A DNA stretch of 64,000 nt from an uncultured Rhodopila sp. (GTDB taxonomy: Bacteria > Pseudomonadota > Alphaproteobacteria > Acetobacterales > Acetobacteraceae). A program made the position numbers and the translations under genes. This document shows positions 7,810 to 16,795 of the stretch, piece after piece. The DNA is taken from NCBI RefSeq assembly GCF_903944925.1, contig NZ_CAJATU010000183.1, forward strand, positions 1-64,000, in the 5' to 3' direction. The notes under the pieces were generated by a model that had not been told where the DNA came from, did not search any database, and saw only the letters and a program-made list of their open reading frames with translations. Numbering within the stretch: the first letter of the stretch is position 1; each line of letters begins with the position of its first letter.

Positions 7810-9449
7810 TCGATTTTCAAACCGACCCGAGCCGCTATCGCCATTGGAAGCTGTCGTTCGACGGACCGATTGCGACGCTGACGATGGACGTCGATCCGAA
7901 CGGCGGGTTGATGGAAGGGTATGAACTGAAGCTGAATTCCTATGATCTCGGCGTCGATATCGAACTGGCCGACGCGGTGCAGCGGCTGCGGTTCGAGCAT
8001 CCCGAGGTCAGGACGGTGGTGTTGCGCTCCGGCAAGGAGGGCGTGTTCTGCGCCGGCGCGAATATTCGCATGCTGGGCAAGTCCTCGCACGGGCACAAGG
8101 TGAATTTCTGCAAGTTCACCAATGAGACGCGGCTGTCGATCGAGGATGCCAGCGAAAATTCGGGCCAGATCTACCTGGCGGCGATCAGCGGCACGGCGGC
8201 GGGTGGCGGATACGAACTGGCGGTAACGGCGGATCATATCATGCTGATCGACGACCGCCGCTCCACCGTTTCTTTGCCGGAATTGCCGCTGCTGGCGGTG
8301 CTGCCCGGCACCGGCGGGCTGACGCGGCTGACCGACAAGCGCCGGGTGCGCCGCGACCGTGCCGATGTGTTCTGCACGACGGAGGAAGGCGTGCGCGGCA
8401 AGCGTGCGGTCGAGTGGCGACTGGTGGATGAGGTCGTTCCGCCGTCCGCCTGGGATGCCAAGGTGACCGAGCGGGCGCTGGAACTGGCCGCGCGATCGGA
8501 CCGGAATGGCGAGCGCGGGGTTGCGCTGACACCGTTGCAGCGAACGATCGAGGGCGATGCGGTCTCGTATCCGTTTGTCCAAGTGGCGATCGACCGGCCG
8601 GGGCGCTGCGCTGCGATCACCGTACGCGGGCCTGAGGAACTGCCGGGCGATCTGCGCGGCATCCACGACTCGGGCGCGTCATTCTGGCCGTTGGCGATGG
8701 CGCGGGAACTGGATGACGCGCTGCTGCATCTGCGGCTGAACGAACCGTCCATCGGGCTGATCGTGTTTCGCACGCTGGGCGATCCCGGCCTGGTGCTGGC
8801 GGCGGATGGGTTGCTGGAACAGTATCAAACCGACTGGCTGGTGCGGGAAATCCGCTTGCTGTTGAAGCGCGTGCTGAAGCGAACCGACATGACGGCCCGC
8901 AGCCTGATTACGCTAATCGAGCCGGGAAGCTGCTTCGCCGGCACCCTGGCGGAACTGGTATTTGCGGCGGACCGTTCCGTCATGTTCGCGGGCACGGTGA
9001 AAGGCGACAACCGCGGCGCCGCCACGCTGCACCTGTCGGCGCTGAATTTCTCCGCCTTCCCGATGGGCAACGGACTGTCGCGGCTGGCCAACCGTTTTTA
9101 CGGCGAACCGTCGTCTCTGGACGCCGCAGCCCGGCTTATCGGCGAAACGCTGGACGCCGATGCCGCGGAAGCCGGCGGCCTGATCACCTTCGCCTATGAC
9201 GACACCGACTGGGACGACGAAGTGCGGCTGATCCTGGAGGAGCGCGCCTCGTTCTCACCCGACGCGCTGACCGGCCTTGAGGCCAATTTGCGCTTTGTCG
9301 GGCCCGAGACCATGGAAACGCGCATCTTCGGCCGCCTGACCGCCTGGCAGAACTGGATTTTCCAGCGCCCCAACGCCGTGGGTGAGACCGGATCGCTGAA
9401 ACGATACGGCTCCGGCGTGCGGCCCGACTTCAACCCGGAACGCGTCTGA
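7806..9449 (+). CDS. boxC: 2,3-epoxybenzoyl-CoA dihydrolase (BoxC)
   Basis: This enzyme hydrolytically opens the ring of 2,3-epoxybenzoyl-CoA to 3,4-dehydroadipyl-CoA semialdehyde and formate. It has 547 residues, the usual BoxC length, built from two crotonase-like halves. The N-terminal part reads FDGPIATLTMDVDPNGGLM; the oxyanion-hole region is VFCAGANIRML, followed by ISGTAAGGGYELAVTADH. The second half carries the SLITLIEPGSCFAGTLAEL region. These are diagnostic of BoxC against ordinary enoyl-CoA hydratases of about 260 residues. The start overlaps the hydrolase stop by four bases, and boxB follows after 13 bases, so all are in one transcript. Confidence 0.95.
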   Translation: MIDFQTDPSRYRHWKLSFDGPIATLTMDVDPNGGLMEGYELKLNSYDLGVDIELADAVQRLRFEHPEVRTVVLRSGKEGVFCAGANIRMLGKSSHGHKVNFCKFTNETRLSIEDASENSGQIYLAAISGTAAGGGYELAVTADHIMLIDDRRSTVSLPELPLLAVLPGTGGLTRLTDKRRVRRDRADVFCTTEEGVRGKRAVEWRLVDEVVPPSAWDAKVTERALELAARSDRNGERGVALTPLQRTIEGDAVSYPFVQVAIDRPGRCAAITVRGPEELPGDLRGIHDSGASFWPLAMARELDDALLHLRLNEPSIGLIVFRTLGDPGLVLAADGLLEQYQTDWLVREIRLLLKRVLKRTDMTARSLITLIEPGSCFAGTLAELVFAADRSVMFAGTVKGDNRGAATLHLSALNFSAFPMGNGLSRLANRFYGEPSSLDAAARLIGETLDADAAEAGGLITFAYDDTDWDDEVRLILEERASFSPDALTGLEANLRFVGPETMETRIFGRLTAWQNWIFQRPNAVGETGSLKRYGSGVRPDFNPERV

Positions 9450-9462
9450 AAGGATCATCGCC

Positions 9463-10911
9463 ATGACCGATGCCATCGAGATCGACTATGACGGGCTGAT
9501 TCCGAACAATGTCGGCCTGGCCGAGGACTTGCGCGTCCGCAAGGCGCTGGAGACCTGGCATCCGGGCTATATCGACTGGTGGAAGTCGATGGGACCGGAA
9601 GGCTTCCAGAACGATCCGGTCTACTTGCGCACCGCCATCGGCGTCGGCAGCGAGGGCTGGGCGAAATTCGGCTTCGTCCGCATGCCGGAATACCGCTGGG
9701 GCATCCTGCTGGCGCCAAAGGTCGAGGGGCGGACGATCCCATTCGGCGCGCATAAGGGCGAGCCGGCCTGGCAGGATGTGCCCGGCGAATACCGTGCCAT
9801 GCTGCGCCGCCTGCTGGTGATCCAGGGCGACACCGAACCCGCCTCGGTCGAGCAGCAGCGGCATCTGGGCGCGACGGCGCCCTCGCTGTACGACCTGCGC
9901 AACCTGTTCCAGGTGAATGTCGAGGAAGGCCGCCATCTCTGGGCGATGGTCTATCTGCTGCAGAAATATTTCGGCCGCGACGGGCGGGAAGAAGCCGAGG
10001 AACTGTTGCGGCGGCGTTCGGGCGATCAGGACTCACCGCGGATGCTGGGCGCGTTCAACGAGCGCACGCCGGACTGGCTGTCGTTCTTCATGTTTACCTT
10101 CTTCACCGACCGCGACGGCAAGATGCAGTTGGCGGCGCTGGCACAATCCGGATTCGATCCGCTGTCGCGCACCTGCCGCTTCATGCTGACGGAAGAAGCG
10201 CACCACATGTTCGTCGGCGAGACCGGGGTGTCGCGTACGATCCAGCGCACCTGCGACGCGATGAAGGAAGCCGGCATTGAAGATCCATACGATATTGAGC
10301 GCGTCCGCGCGCTGGGCGTGATCGATCTGCCGACGATCCAGAAGAAGGCCAACCTGCATTTCTCGCTGACCCTGGATCTGTTCGGCAACGAGATCAGCAC
10401 CAACGCCGCGAATGCCTTCAATGCCGGGCTGAAAGGCCGTTACCACGAGGACAAGCTGACAGACGATCATCTGCTTACTGCATCCGTCTACCCGGTCCTG
10501 CGCCTGCGCGACGGCGTCATCGTCAACGAGGACGTTCCGGCGCTGTCGGCGCTGAATATGCGGCTGCGCGACGATTACGTCGAAGATGCCGCGGCCGGTG
10601 TCGCGCGCTGGAATCGCGTGCTGGAACGGGCGGGCATCGATTTCCGCATCTCCCTGCCGCACGTCGCCTTCAACCGCCATATCGGCGAGTTCAGCGGCGT
10701 GCGCACTGATACCACGGGTTCCGTGCTGAGCGCCGACTCCTGGCAGGCGCGCAAGGAAACCATGCTGCCATCGGTGGAGGACAATCTGTTCATTGCCAGC
10801 CTGATGCATGCCGCGCGCGAACCCGGCGCCTATGCGGGCTGGATCGCGCCGCCGCGGCAGGGGATCGACAACAAGCCGGGCGATTTCGAGTACGTGCAGA
10901 TTGTCCGATGA
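9463..10911 (+). CDS. boxB: Benzoyl-CoA 2,3-epoxidase, diiron oxygenase subunit (BoxB)
   Basis: This is the oxygenase component that converts benzoyl-CoA to 2,3-epoxybenzoyl-CoA using O2. Its 482 residues are typical. The diiron ligands fit the published pattern: a Glu in QGDTEPASVE (about 125), ExxH in EGRH (155-158), Asp in FTD (about 216), and ExxH in TEEAHHMFVGE (244-247). Electrons normally come from the flavin/iron-sulfur reductase BoxA, whose gene is not in this window. The last bases overlap the sulfurtransferase start as ATGA. Confidence 0.95.
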   Translation: MTDAIEIDYDGLIPNNVGLAEDLRVRKALETWHPGYIDWWKSMGPEGFQNDPVYLRTAIGVGSEGWAKFGFVRMPEYRWGILLAPKVEGRTIPFGAHKGEPAWQDVPGEYRAMLRRLLVIQGDTEPASVEQQRHLGATAPSLYDLRNLFQVNVEEGRHLWAMVYLLQKYFGRDGREEAEELLRRRSGDQDSPRMLGAFNERTPDWLSFFMFTFFTDRDGKMQLAALAQSGFDPLSRTCRFMLTEEAHHMFVGETGVSRTIQRTCDAMKEAGIEDPYDIERVRALGVIDLPTIQKKANLHFSLTLDLFGNEISTNAANAFNAGLKGRYHEDKLTDDHLLTASVYPVLRLRDGVIVNEDVPALSALNMRLRDDYVEDAAAGVARWNRVLERAGIDFRISLPHVAFNRHIGEFSGVRTDTTGSVLSADSWQARKETMLPSVEDNLFIASLMHAAREPGAYAGWIAPPRQGIDNKPGDFEYVQIVR

Positions 10912-11780
10912 AAATGGCGGGGTTCGTTCATCCGGAATACCTGGTCGAGACCGATTGGCTCGCCCGCCATCTCGGCGATGTGGTCGTGCTGGACTGCACG
11001 ACACACCTCATCCCCGATCCGCGGATCACCTATATCGTCAAGCCGGGCCGGGAGGATTTCGAACACGGCCATATCCCCGGCGCGCAGTTCTGCGACGTCT
11101 CGCGGGATGTGTCGGACACCTCGCAGAAGCTGAATTTCATGCGGCCGTCGCCGGAAGACTTCGCCGCGGCGATGCGCCGTTTCGGGATCAGCAACAATAC
11201 CCGGGTGGTCACCTACAGCACATCCAACCCGTGGTGGGCGACCCGGGTCTGGTGGCTGCTGCGGGAGTTCGGGCACGATAGAGCGGCCGTGCTGAATGGC
11301 GGTCGGCAGAAATGGACGGCGGAAAACCGCGAACTCGAAGCCGGGTCGGCCACGCCGCGGCCCGCCGGCAGTTTCACGGTGCGCGAAATCCGCAACCTGA
11401 TGGTGGGCAAGGAGGCGGTCAAAGCCGCCATCGGCGATGCCCGGATTTGCACCCTGAACGCGCTGCTTCCCGCCCAGCACGCCGGCACCGGCGGCAACAG
11501 CTACGGCCGTCCCGGGCGCATCGCCGGCAGCGTGAACGTACCGGCGGCGCATCTAATCGATCCCGCCACGAACACGTTTCTTTCCGCGGACGAACTGCGT
11601 GTTCGCTTCGACGCGGCGGGGGCGATCGGTCGATCGGTCATTGCGTATTGTGGCGGAGGGATTGCGGCCAGCGCGGATGCGCTGGTGCTGACGATGCTTG
11701 GCCATAACGACGTCAGGATTTACGATGCTTCGCTCTCGGAATGGGCGAAGGATGAGAGCCTGCCCATGGAGACGGGCTGA
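10908..11780 (+). CDS. Sulfurtransferase with two rhodanese domains
   Basis: This 290-residue protein has tandem rhodanese domains. The N-terminal domain has no catalytic cysteine (its loop reads VVTYSTSNPWWATR). The C-terminal loop is VIAYCGGGIAAS with the active Cys, the standard arrangement for thiosulfate or mercaptopyruvate sulfurtransferases. A CDVSRDVSDTS segment in the first domain matches the family linker. The start overlaps the boxB stop by four bases, so it is translationally coupled to benzoate catabolism. Its job there is not obvious; iron-sulfur maintenance for BoxA or detoxification are guesses. A second ATG two codons in (10914) is equally possible. Confidence 0.88.
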   Translation: MKMAGFVHPEYLVETDWLARHLGDVVVLDCTTHLIPDPRITYIVKPGREDFEHGHIPGAQFCDVSRDVSDTSQKLNFMRPSPEDFAAAMRRFGISNNTRVVTYSTSNPWWATRVWWLLREFGHDRAAVLNGGRQKWTAENRELEAGSATPRPAGSFTVREIRNLMVGKEAVKAAIGDARICTLNALLPAQHAGTGGNSYGRPGRIAGSVNVPAAHLIDPATNTFLSADELRVRFDAAGAIGRSVIAYCGGGIAASADALVLTMLGHNDVRIYDASLSEWAKDESLPMETG

Positions 11781-11788
11781 AACCGCTC

Positions 11789-11821
11789 GTGTCACGGCCG
11801 GATTTAGTCCGGCCATGACAC
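11789..11821. repeat. Palindromic repeat between convergent genes
   Basis: GTGTCACGGCCGGATTTAGTCCGGCCATGACAC forms a 14-bp stem with one mismatch around a TTTAG loop. It is a member of the dispersed family and lies between the sulfurtransferase and ridA, which converge. It could serve as a bidirectional terminator hairpin, although no U-tract follows. Confidence 0.8.
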
Positions 11822-11828
11822 TCAAAGC

Positions 11829-12179
11829 TTACTTGCAGGCAGTCACCTGGATCTCCACCAGCGCCTCCGGCGATGCCAGCTCGGCCTGCACGCAGGCCCG
11901 CACCGGAGCGCCGTCCTTCGGCAGCCACGGCGTCCAGACCTCGTTCAGCCCGGCACGGTCCTTCATGTGCTTGACCCAGATCGTCGCCGTCAGCAGGCGG
12001 GTCTTGTCCGTGCCGTGATGCTCCAGCAGGGCGTCGATCTGCTCCAGCACGTCGGCCGTCTGGCCCTTGATGTCCTTGCCGGTGTCGTTGGCGATGACGC
12101 CGGGCAGGTAGACGAAACCGTGATATTCCACGGCTTTGGACAGGATCGGGCCAGGCTCGGTGCGGATGATCTTGCTCAT
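11829..12179 (-). CDS. RidA family protein (reactive imine/enamine deaminase-like)
   Basis: This 116-residue protein of the YjgF/YER057c/UK114 family hydrolyses enamine/imine intermediates released by PLP enzymes. It starts MSKIIRTEPGPILSKAVEYH, shows GVIANDTGKDIKGQT, and ends VRACVQAELASPEALVEIQV with the conserved arginine and glutamate of the subunit-interface pocket. I trimmed the open frame, which extends far upstream, to the ATG at 12179 because the family N-terminus begins there. It is transcribed away from the aldo/keto reductase, and the 90-nt gap between them holds both promoters. RidA would fit next to PLP-dependent glycine cleavage, but it is on its own transcript. Confidence 0.9.
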   Translation of the reverse strand: MSKIIRTEPGPILSKAVEYHGFVYLPGVIANDTGKDIKGQTADVLEQIDALLEHHGTDKTRLLTATIWVKHMKDRAGLNEVWTPWLPKDGAPVRACVQAELASPEALVEIQVTACK

Positions 12180-12269
12180 TGAGGACTCCGGGTTGAACGT
12201 ATGGCTGCTTTCTAGGCCAAGCCGCGCCGCTCGGCCAGAGTGCGGGGTCTCGCGGACGGGGAGGGAACC

Positions 12270-13268
12270 ATGGAAACGCGGGTGTTCGGACGGTCGGGTT
12301 TGCGGATCTCGGTGCTGGGCTTCGGCTGCGGCGCCGTCGGCGGTTTGATGGTGCGCGGTTCGGCCGCGGACCAGGACCGGGCGGTTGGCCTCGCACTGGC
12401 AGCCGGGGTCAATTACTTCGATACGGCGGTGCAGTACGGCAACGGCCGGTCGGAAACCAATCTCGGCCGCGTGCTGGCGGCGCAAAAGCCGTCCGGCGTG
12501 CATGTCGGCACCAAGGTCCGCGTGCCGTCGGGGAGTTTCGGCGATATCGGTGGCGAGGTCGCCCGTTCGATCGACGGCAGCCTGGGACGCCTCGGCATGG
12601 ATCATGTCGATATTTTCCATCTGCACAATCCGATCACCGCGAACGGCGGCGGAGAAACGCTGAGCATCACGCAGGTGATGGACGAAATCGTTCCGGCTTT
12701 CCATAGGCTGCGCGATGCCGGCAAGACGCGGTTCCTCGGCATCACCGCCGTCGGCGACACCGCGGCGTTGCAGGACGTGATCGATTCGGCGGCGTTCGAC
12801 AGCGCCCAGGTCAGCTACAACATGCTGAACCCGTCGGCCGCGACCGCGCTGCCGCCGAACTACCCGGCGCAGGACTATGGCCGCTTGTTCGACCACACCC
12901 GGAAAGCCGGTGTCGGCATCGTCGGCATTCGCGTGCTCGCTGCCGGAGCGTTGAGCGGCACAGCCGAACGCCACCCCACCGCCAGCGCGCCGCCCGAACC
13001 CATCGGCTCCGCCCATAGCTACGCCATGGACCTGGAACGCGCCCGGCGATTGATGCCGCTGGTGACGGAGGGTTTTGCCGGCAGCCTGGCGGAGGCGGCG
13101 ATTCGTTTCGCTATCTCCCACCCCGCCATGGGCACCATCCTGGTTGGCATGGCGACTGTCGGCGAGTTCGAGGGCAGCCTGTCGGCGGTGCGGAAAGGTC
13201 CGCTGCCCCCGGCCGCGCTCCATCGGCTGAATGAGTTGACGGCAGGGTTTGCCGGGGAAGCGCGGTAG
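12270..13268 (+). CDS. Aldo/keto reductase
   Basis: This 332-residue NADPH-dependent oxidoreductase has a TIM-barrel fold. It opens METRVFGRSGLRISVLGFGC, typical of the family. The catalytic tetrad is visible as Asp in NYFDTAVQYG, with Tyr four residues on, Lys in HVGTKV and His in DIFHLHNP. The C-terminus AISHPAMGTILVGMATVGEF is the cofactor-binding region. Start chosen at 12270 because GAGGG precedes it; the frame is open ten codons further upstream. Substrate cannot be read from the sequence. Confidence 0.9.
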   Translation: METRVFGRSGLRISVLGFGCGAVGGLMVRGSAADQDRAVGLALAAGVNYFDTAVQYGNGRSETNLGRVLAAQKPSGVHVGTKVRVPSGSFGDIGGEVARSIDGSLGRLGMDHVDIFHLHNPITANGGGETLSITQVMDEIVPAFHRLRDAGKTRFLGITAVGDTAALQDVIDSAAFDSAQVSYNMLNPSAATALPPNYPAQDYGRLFDHTRKAGVGIVGIRVLAAGALSGTAERHPTASAPPEPIGSAHSYAMDLERARRLMPLVTEGFAGSLAEAAIRFAISHPAMGTILVGMATVGEFEGSLSAVRKGPLPPAALHRLNELTAGFAGEAR

Positions 13269-13333
13269 ATTTCACCAAGCGCGACGGCTTCGGCCATCCC
13301 CGAGGGAAAGGTGCGGGTTGCGGCAAAGCAAGT

Positions 13334-13474
13334 TGTAACACGGACTAAAGGGATTCAGGCACAGATTACACCGAATAATCGCGCGCCCTGGGCGGGATCG
13401 ATTGGTCTGAACGCTTCATGCGCCCAGACAAAATCAGTAAAATCTGTGGCTTAATCCGTGCAATCTGTGTTACA
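13334..13474. repeat. Imperfect long inverted repeat, intergenic
   Basis: The 34-nt left arm (13334-13367, begins TGTAACACGG, ends CACAGATT) pairs with 13441-13474 at 27 of 34 positions. A second inner pair, CTGGGCG (13388-13394) and CGCCCAG (13421-13427), nests inside. The unit sits between the aldo/keto reductase and gcvP, is less GC-rich than its surroundings and resembles the CAGATT/AATCTG-type dispersed elements known from other bacteria. No gene is visible in 13269-13530. Confidence 0.65.
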
Positions 13475-13530
13475 TCTTGCCTTCTGCCACAACAACACGG
13501 ACCTCTAAGAGGCTGGGACCGCCGTCCGCG

Positions 13531-16392
13531 TCACTCCGCGGCCTGCGCGTAAGCCTCCAGCGGCGCGCAGGTGCAGACCAAATTCCGGTCGCCATAGACA
13601 TTATCCACCCGCTTCACCGGCGGCCAGTATTTTGCCCCCCCCACCCACGGCAACGGAAACGCCGCCTGCGCGCGTGAATAGGCGTGCGTCCATACATCCG
13701 CCATGACCTCTGCCGCGGTATGCGGCGCGTGCTTCAGCGGATTGTCCGCGCGGTCCAGCACGCCGGCGCCAATCGCCCCGATCTCCGCGCGGATCGCGAT
13801 CATCGCGTCACAGAAACGGTCGAGCTCCGCCTGCGATTCACTCTCCGTCGGCTCGATCATCAGCGTCCCCGCCACCGGCCAGGACATCGTCGGCGCGTGG
13901 TAGCCGAAATCCTGCAGCCGTTTCGCGATGTCCTCGACCTGCACGCCGGTTTCCGCGACGAAGCCGCGGCAGTCGATGATGCACTCATGCGCCACCCAAC
14001 CGCCCGGCCCGGCATACAGCACCGGATACGACTCGCGCAGCCGGCTGGCGATATAGTTCGCCGACAGGATCGCCACCTCGGTTGCCCGCTTCAGCCCGCC
14101 GGGCCCCATCATCCTGATATACGCGTAGGAAATCGGCAAAATCAGCGCGCTGCCGAACGGCGCCGCGGAGACCGGACCAATCCCCGTCGCCGGTCCGGCA
14201 TCCGGGCGCAATGGATGGTTCGGCAGGAACCCCGCCAGATGCGCCGCCACGCCGATGGGCCCGATGCCGGGACCGCCGCCGCCATGCGGGATGCAGAACG
14301 TCTTGTGCAGGTTCAGGTGGCAGACATCCGCGCCGATGGAGGCCGGCGAGGTCAAGCCGACCTGCGCGTTCATGTTGGCGCCGTCCATGTAGACCTGGCC
14401 GCCATGCTGATGCACGACCGAACAGATGTCGCGGATCGCGCCCTCGAACACCCCATGCGTCGAGGGATATGTCACCATCAGCGCCGCCAATCTGTCCGCG
14501 TGCTTCTCCGCCTTGGCGCGCAAATCGGCCAAATCGACATTGCCGTCACGGTCGCAGCCGACGACAACAACCTTCAGCCCCGCCATCGCTGCGCTGGCCG
14601 GATTCGTGCCGTGGGCCGAGGACGGGATCAGGCAAACGTCGCGATGCGACTCGCCGCGCGATTCGTGCCAGGCGCGGATCACCAGCAGCCCGGCATACTC
14701 GCCCTGCGACCCGGCGTTCGGCTGCAACGACACCGCGGCAAAGCCGGTGGCCGCGCACAGCCACGACTCCAGCCGGCGGATCAAGGTCAAATACCCCGCC
14801 GTCTGGTCGACGGGCGCGAAGGGATGGATATCGGCAAACCCCGGCAGGGTGATCGCGATCATCTCCGCCGTCGCATTGAGCTTCATCGTGCAGGACCCGA
14901 GCGGGATCATGCTGCGGTTCAGCGCGATGTCCTTGTCTTCCAGCCGCTTGAGGTAGCGCAGCATCTCGTGTTCGGCGTGATACCGGTTGAACACCGCCTG
15001 CTGCAGGAACTCGGTGCCGCGCAGCAGCCCGGCCGGGATCGCGGCGACCGCGCCCTTCAGCTCCGCCCCCAGCAGTCCGGCCAGCGCCAGCAAATCGTCG
15101 CGTGTGACCGTCTCGTCCAGCGCAATGCCGACACCGCCACCATCGACGCGGCGGAAATTGTAGCCGGCATTGGCGCCGCGCTCGATCAGGTCGTCTGCGC
15201 CCTCGACAACGATGGTGCCAAAGAACGAGTCGTGCCGCACCCGCAACCCGGCACGCAGCGCGCAATCCGCCAGCATCCGCGCCTGCAGCGACACCCGCAG
15301 CGCGATGCGTTGCAGACCCTCCGGCCCGTGCCACGCGGCGTAGAACCCGGCGATCACCGCCAGCAGCACCTGCGCGGTGCAGATGTTGGAGGTCGCCTTC
15401 TCCCGCCTGATGTGCTGCTCGCGCGTTTGAAGCGCCAGCCGCATCGCCGGCTGCCCGGCGGCATCCAGCGACACGCCGACAAGCCGCCCGGGCATGGCGC
15501 GCTTATAGGCGTCGCGCGTGGCGAAGAACCCGGCATGCGGGCCGCCGAAACCCATCGGCACGCCGAAGCGTTGCGCCGAACCGACGACGACATCCGCCCC
15601 CATCTCGCCCGGCGGCGTCAGCAGCGCCAGCGCAAGCGGATCGGTTGCGACGATCGCCAGCGCGCCCACGTCATGCGCCGCGGCGATTTCCTCCGACAGG
15701 TCGCGCAACTGTCCGGTGGTGCCGGGATATTGCAGCAGCAACGCGAACGGGTTGACCGCGCCGACGGCGAACACATCCCCGGGCACGACGCGCGCCAGGG
15801 TGATGCCGAGGTGCTTCGCCCGCGTCGCCAGCACCGCCAAGGTCTGCGGATGCAGGTCGTCCGCCACCGCCAGCACGTTGGACTTCGTCTTGCTCAGCGC
15901 GTGGGTCATCGCCATCGCCTCGGCCGCGGCGGTCGCCTCGTCCAGCAGGGAGGCGTTGGCGATCTGCATGCCGGTCAGGTCGCAGATCATGGTCTGAAAG
16001 TTCAGCAACGCTTCCAGACGCCCCTGCGCGATCTCTGCCTGATAGGGCGTGTAGGCGGTGTACCATCCGGGATTCTCCAGCACGTTTCGGAGAATCACCG
16101 GCGGCGTCACCGTGCCGTGGTAGCCCATGCCGATCAGCGATTTTTTCACGCGGTTTTGCGCTGCGAGGCCGCGCAGTTCGGCGATCGCCGCCGCCTCGTC
16201 GATGGCAGGCGGCAGCTCCAGCGCCGCGTTGGACCTTATGGGCGCGGGCACGGTCTTGCCTGCAACATCGTCCAAAGTCGCCGCGCCAACCGCATGCAGC
16301 ATGGCGGCGAGTTCGGACTCCGAGGGGCCGATATGGCGGCGGACAAAGCCGTCGTTCTCTTCCAGTTCCGCCAAATCGGCCAAAAGGTCCAT
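13531..16392 (-). CDS. gcvP: Glycine dehydrogenase (decarboxylating), P-protein
   Basis: This PLP enzyme decarboxylates glycine and passes the aminomethyl group to lipoyl-GcvH. It has 953 residues, the single-chain form. The N-terminal half includes [20 protein letters not shown] and [20 protein letters not shown]. The C-terminal half has [18 protein letters not shown] and the PLP-lysine motif [15 protein letters not shown]. It is the last gene of gcvT-gcvH-gcvP, two bases after gcvH, and is controlled by the riboswitch upstream of gcvT. Confidence 0.97.
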   Translation of the reverse strand: MDLLADLAELEENDGFVRRHIGPSESELAAMLHAVGAATLDDVAGKTVPAPIRSNAALELPPAIDEAAAIAELRGLAAQNRVKKSLIGMGYHGTVTPPVILRNVLENPGWYTAYTPYQAEIAQGRLEALLNFQTMICDLTGMQIANASLLDEATAAAEAMAMTHALSKTKSNVLAVADDLHPQTLAVLATRAKHLGITLARVVPGDVFAVGAVNPFALLLQYPGTTGQLRDLSEEIAAAHDVGALAIVATDPLALALLTPPGEMGADVVVGSAQRFGVPMGFGGPHAGFFATRDAYKRAMPGRLVGVSLDAAGQPAMRLALQTREQHIRREKATSNICTAQVLLAVIAGFYAAWHGPEGLQRIALRVSLQARMLADCALRAGLRVRHDSFFGTIVVEGADDLIERGANAGYNFRRVDGGGVGIALDETVTRDDLLALAGLLGAELKGAVAAIPAGLLRGTEFLQQAVFNRYHAEHEMLRYLKRLEDKDIALNRSMIPLGSCTMKLNATAEMIAITLPGFADIHPFAPVDQTAGYLTLIRRLESWLCAATGFAAVSLQPNAGSQGEYAGLLVIRAWHESRGESHRDVCLIPSSAHGTNPASAAMAGLKVVVVGCDRDGNVDLADLRAKAEKHADRLAALMVTYPSTHGVFEGAIRDICSVVHQHGGQVYMDGANMNAQVGLTSPASIGADVCHLNLHKTFCIPHGGGGPGIGPIGVAAHLAGFLPNHPLRPDAGPATGIGPVSAAPFGSALILPISYAYIRMMGPGGLKRATEVAILSANYIASRLRESYPVLYAGPGGWVAHECIIDCRGFVAETGVQVEDIAKRLQDFGYHAPTMSWPVAGTLMIEPTESESQAELDRFCDAMIAIRAEIGAIGAGVLDRADNPLKHAPHTAAEVMADVWTHAYSRAQAAFPLPWVGGAKYWPPVKRVDNVYGDRNLVCTCAPLEAYAQAAE

Positions 16393-16394
16393 GC

Positions 16395-16781
16395 TTACAG
16401 CGTCTCCAGCAATTCGTCGTAGCCATCCTGGTCGAGCAGTGCCTCGAACGACTCCGGGTCGTCCAGTTCCAGGCGGAAGAACCAGCCCTCGCCCTCGGCG
16501 TCGCTGTTCACGATGGACGGATCCTCGACGATGGTTTCATTGATCTCGACAATCTTGCCGGCGAGCGGCGAGTAGACGTCGGATGCCGCCTTGACGCTCT
16601 CGGCGACGGCGCAGGCCTCGCCCTCGGTCACCGCGCGCTCCAGCTCCGGCAGCTCGATGTGCACGAGGTCGCCGAGCTGCTCCTGCGCATAGTCGGTAAT
16701 GCCCACCGTGGCGATGTCGCCGTCCAGCAACACCCATTCATGGTCCTTGGTGAAACGTTTATCCGCACTCTTGCTGGCCAT
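16395..16781 (-). CDS. gcvH: Glycine cleavage system H protein
   Basis: This 128-residue lipoyl carrier shuttles the aminomethyl group between P and T proteins. The lipoylation site is Lys64 in [12 protein letters not shown], flanked by the conserved [19 protein letters not shown] before it and ENE-like [11 protein letters not shown] after it. It lies 14 bases after gcvT and 2 bases before gcvP. Confidence 0.97.
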   Translation of the reverse strand: MASKSADKRFTKDHEWVLLDGDIATVGITDYAQEQLGDLVHIELPELERAVTEGEACAVAESVKAASDVYSPLAGKIVEINETIVEDPSIVNSDAEGEGWFFRLELDDPESFEALLDQDGYDELLETL

Positions 16782-16795
16782 TGGCCGTTTCCTTT

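Noticed and set aside
11829-13223. 464-codon minus-strand frame ending in RidA
   Set aside because: Only the last 116 codons match RidA; the rest is antisense to the aldo/keto reductase, so the gene was trimmed to 11829-12179.
13684-16422. 912-codon plus-strand open frame opposite gcvP
   Set aside because: Arg/His/Gln-rich shadow of a well-supported P-protein gene.
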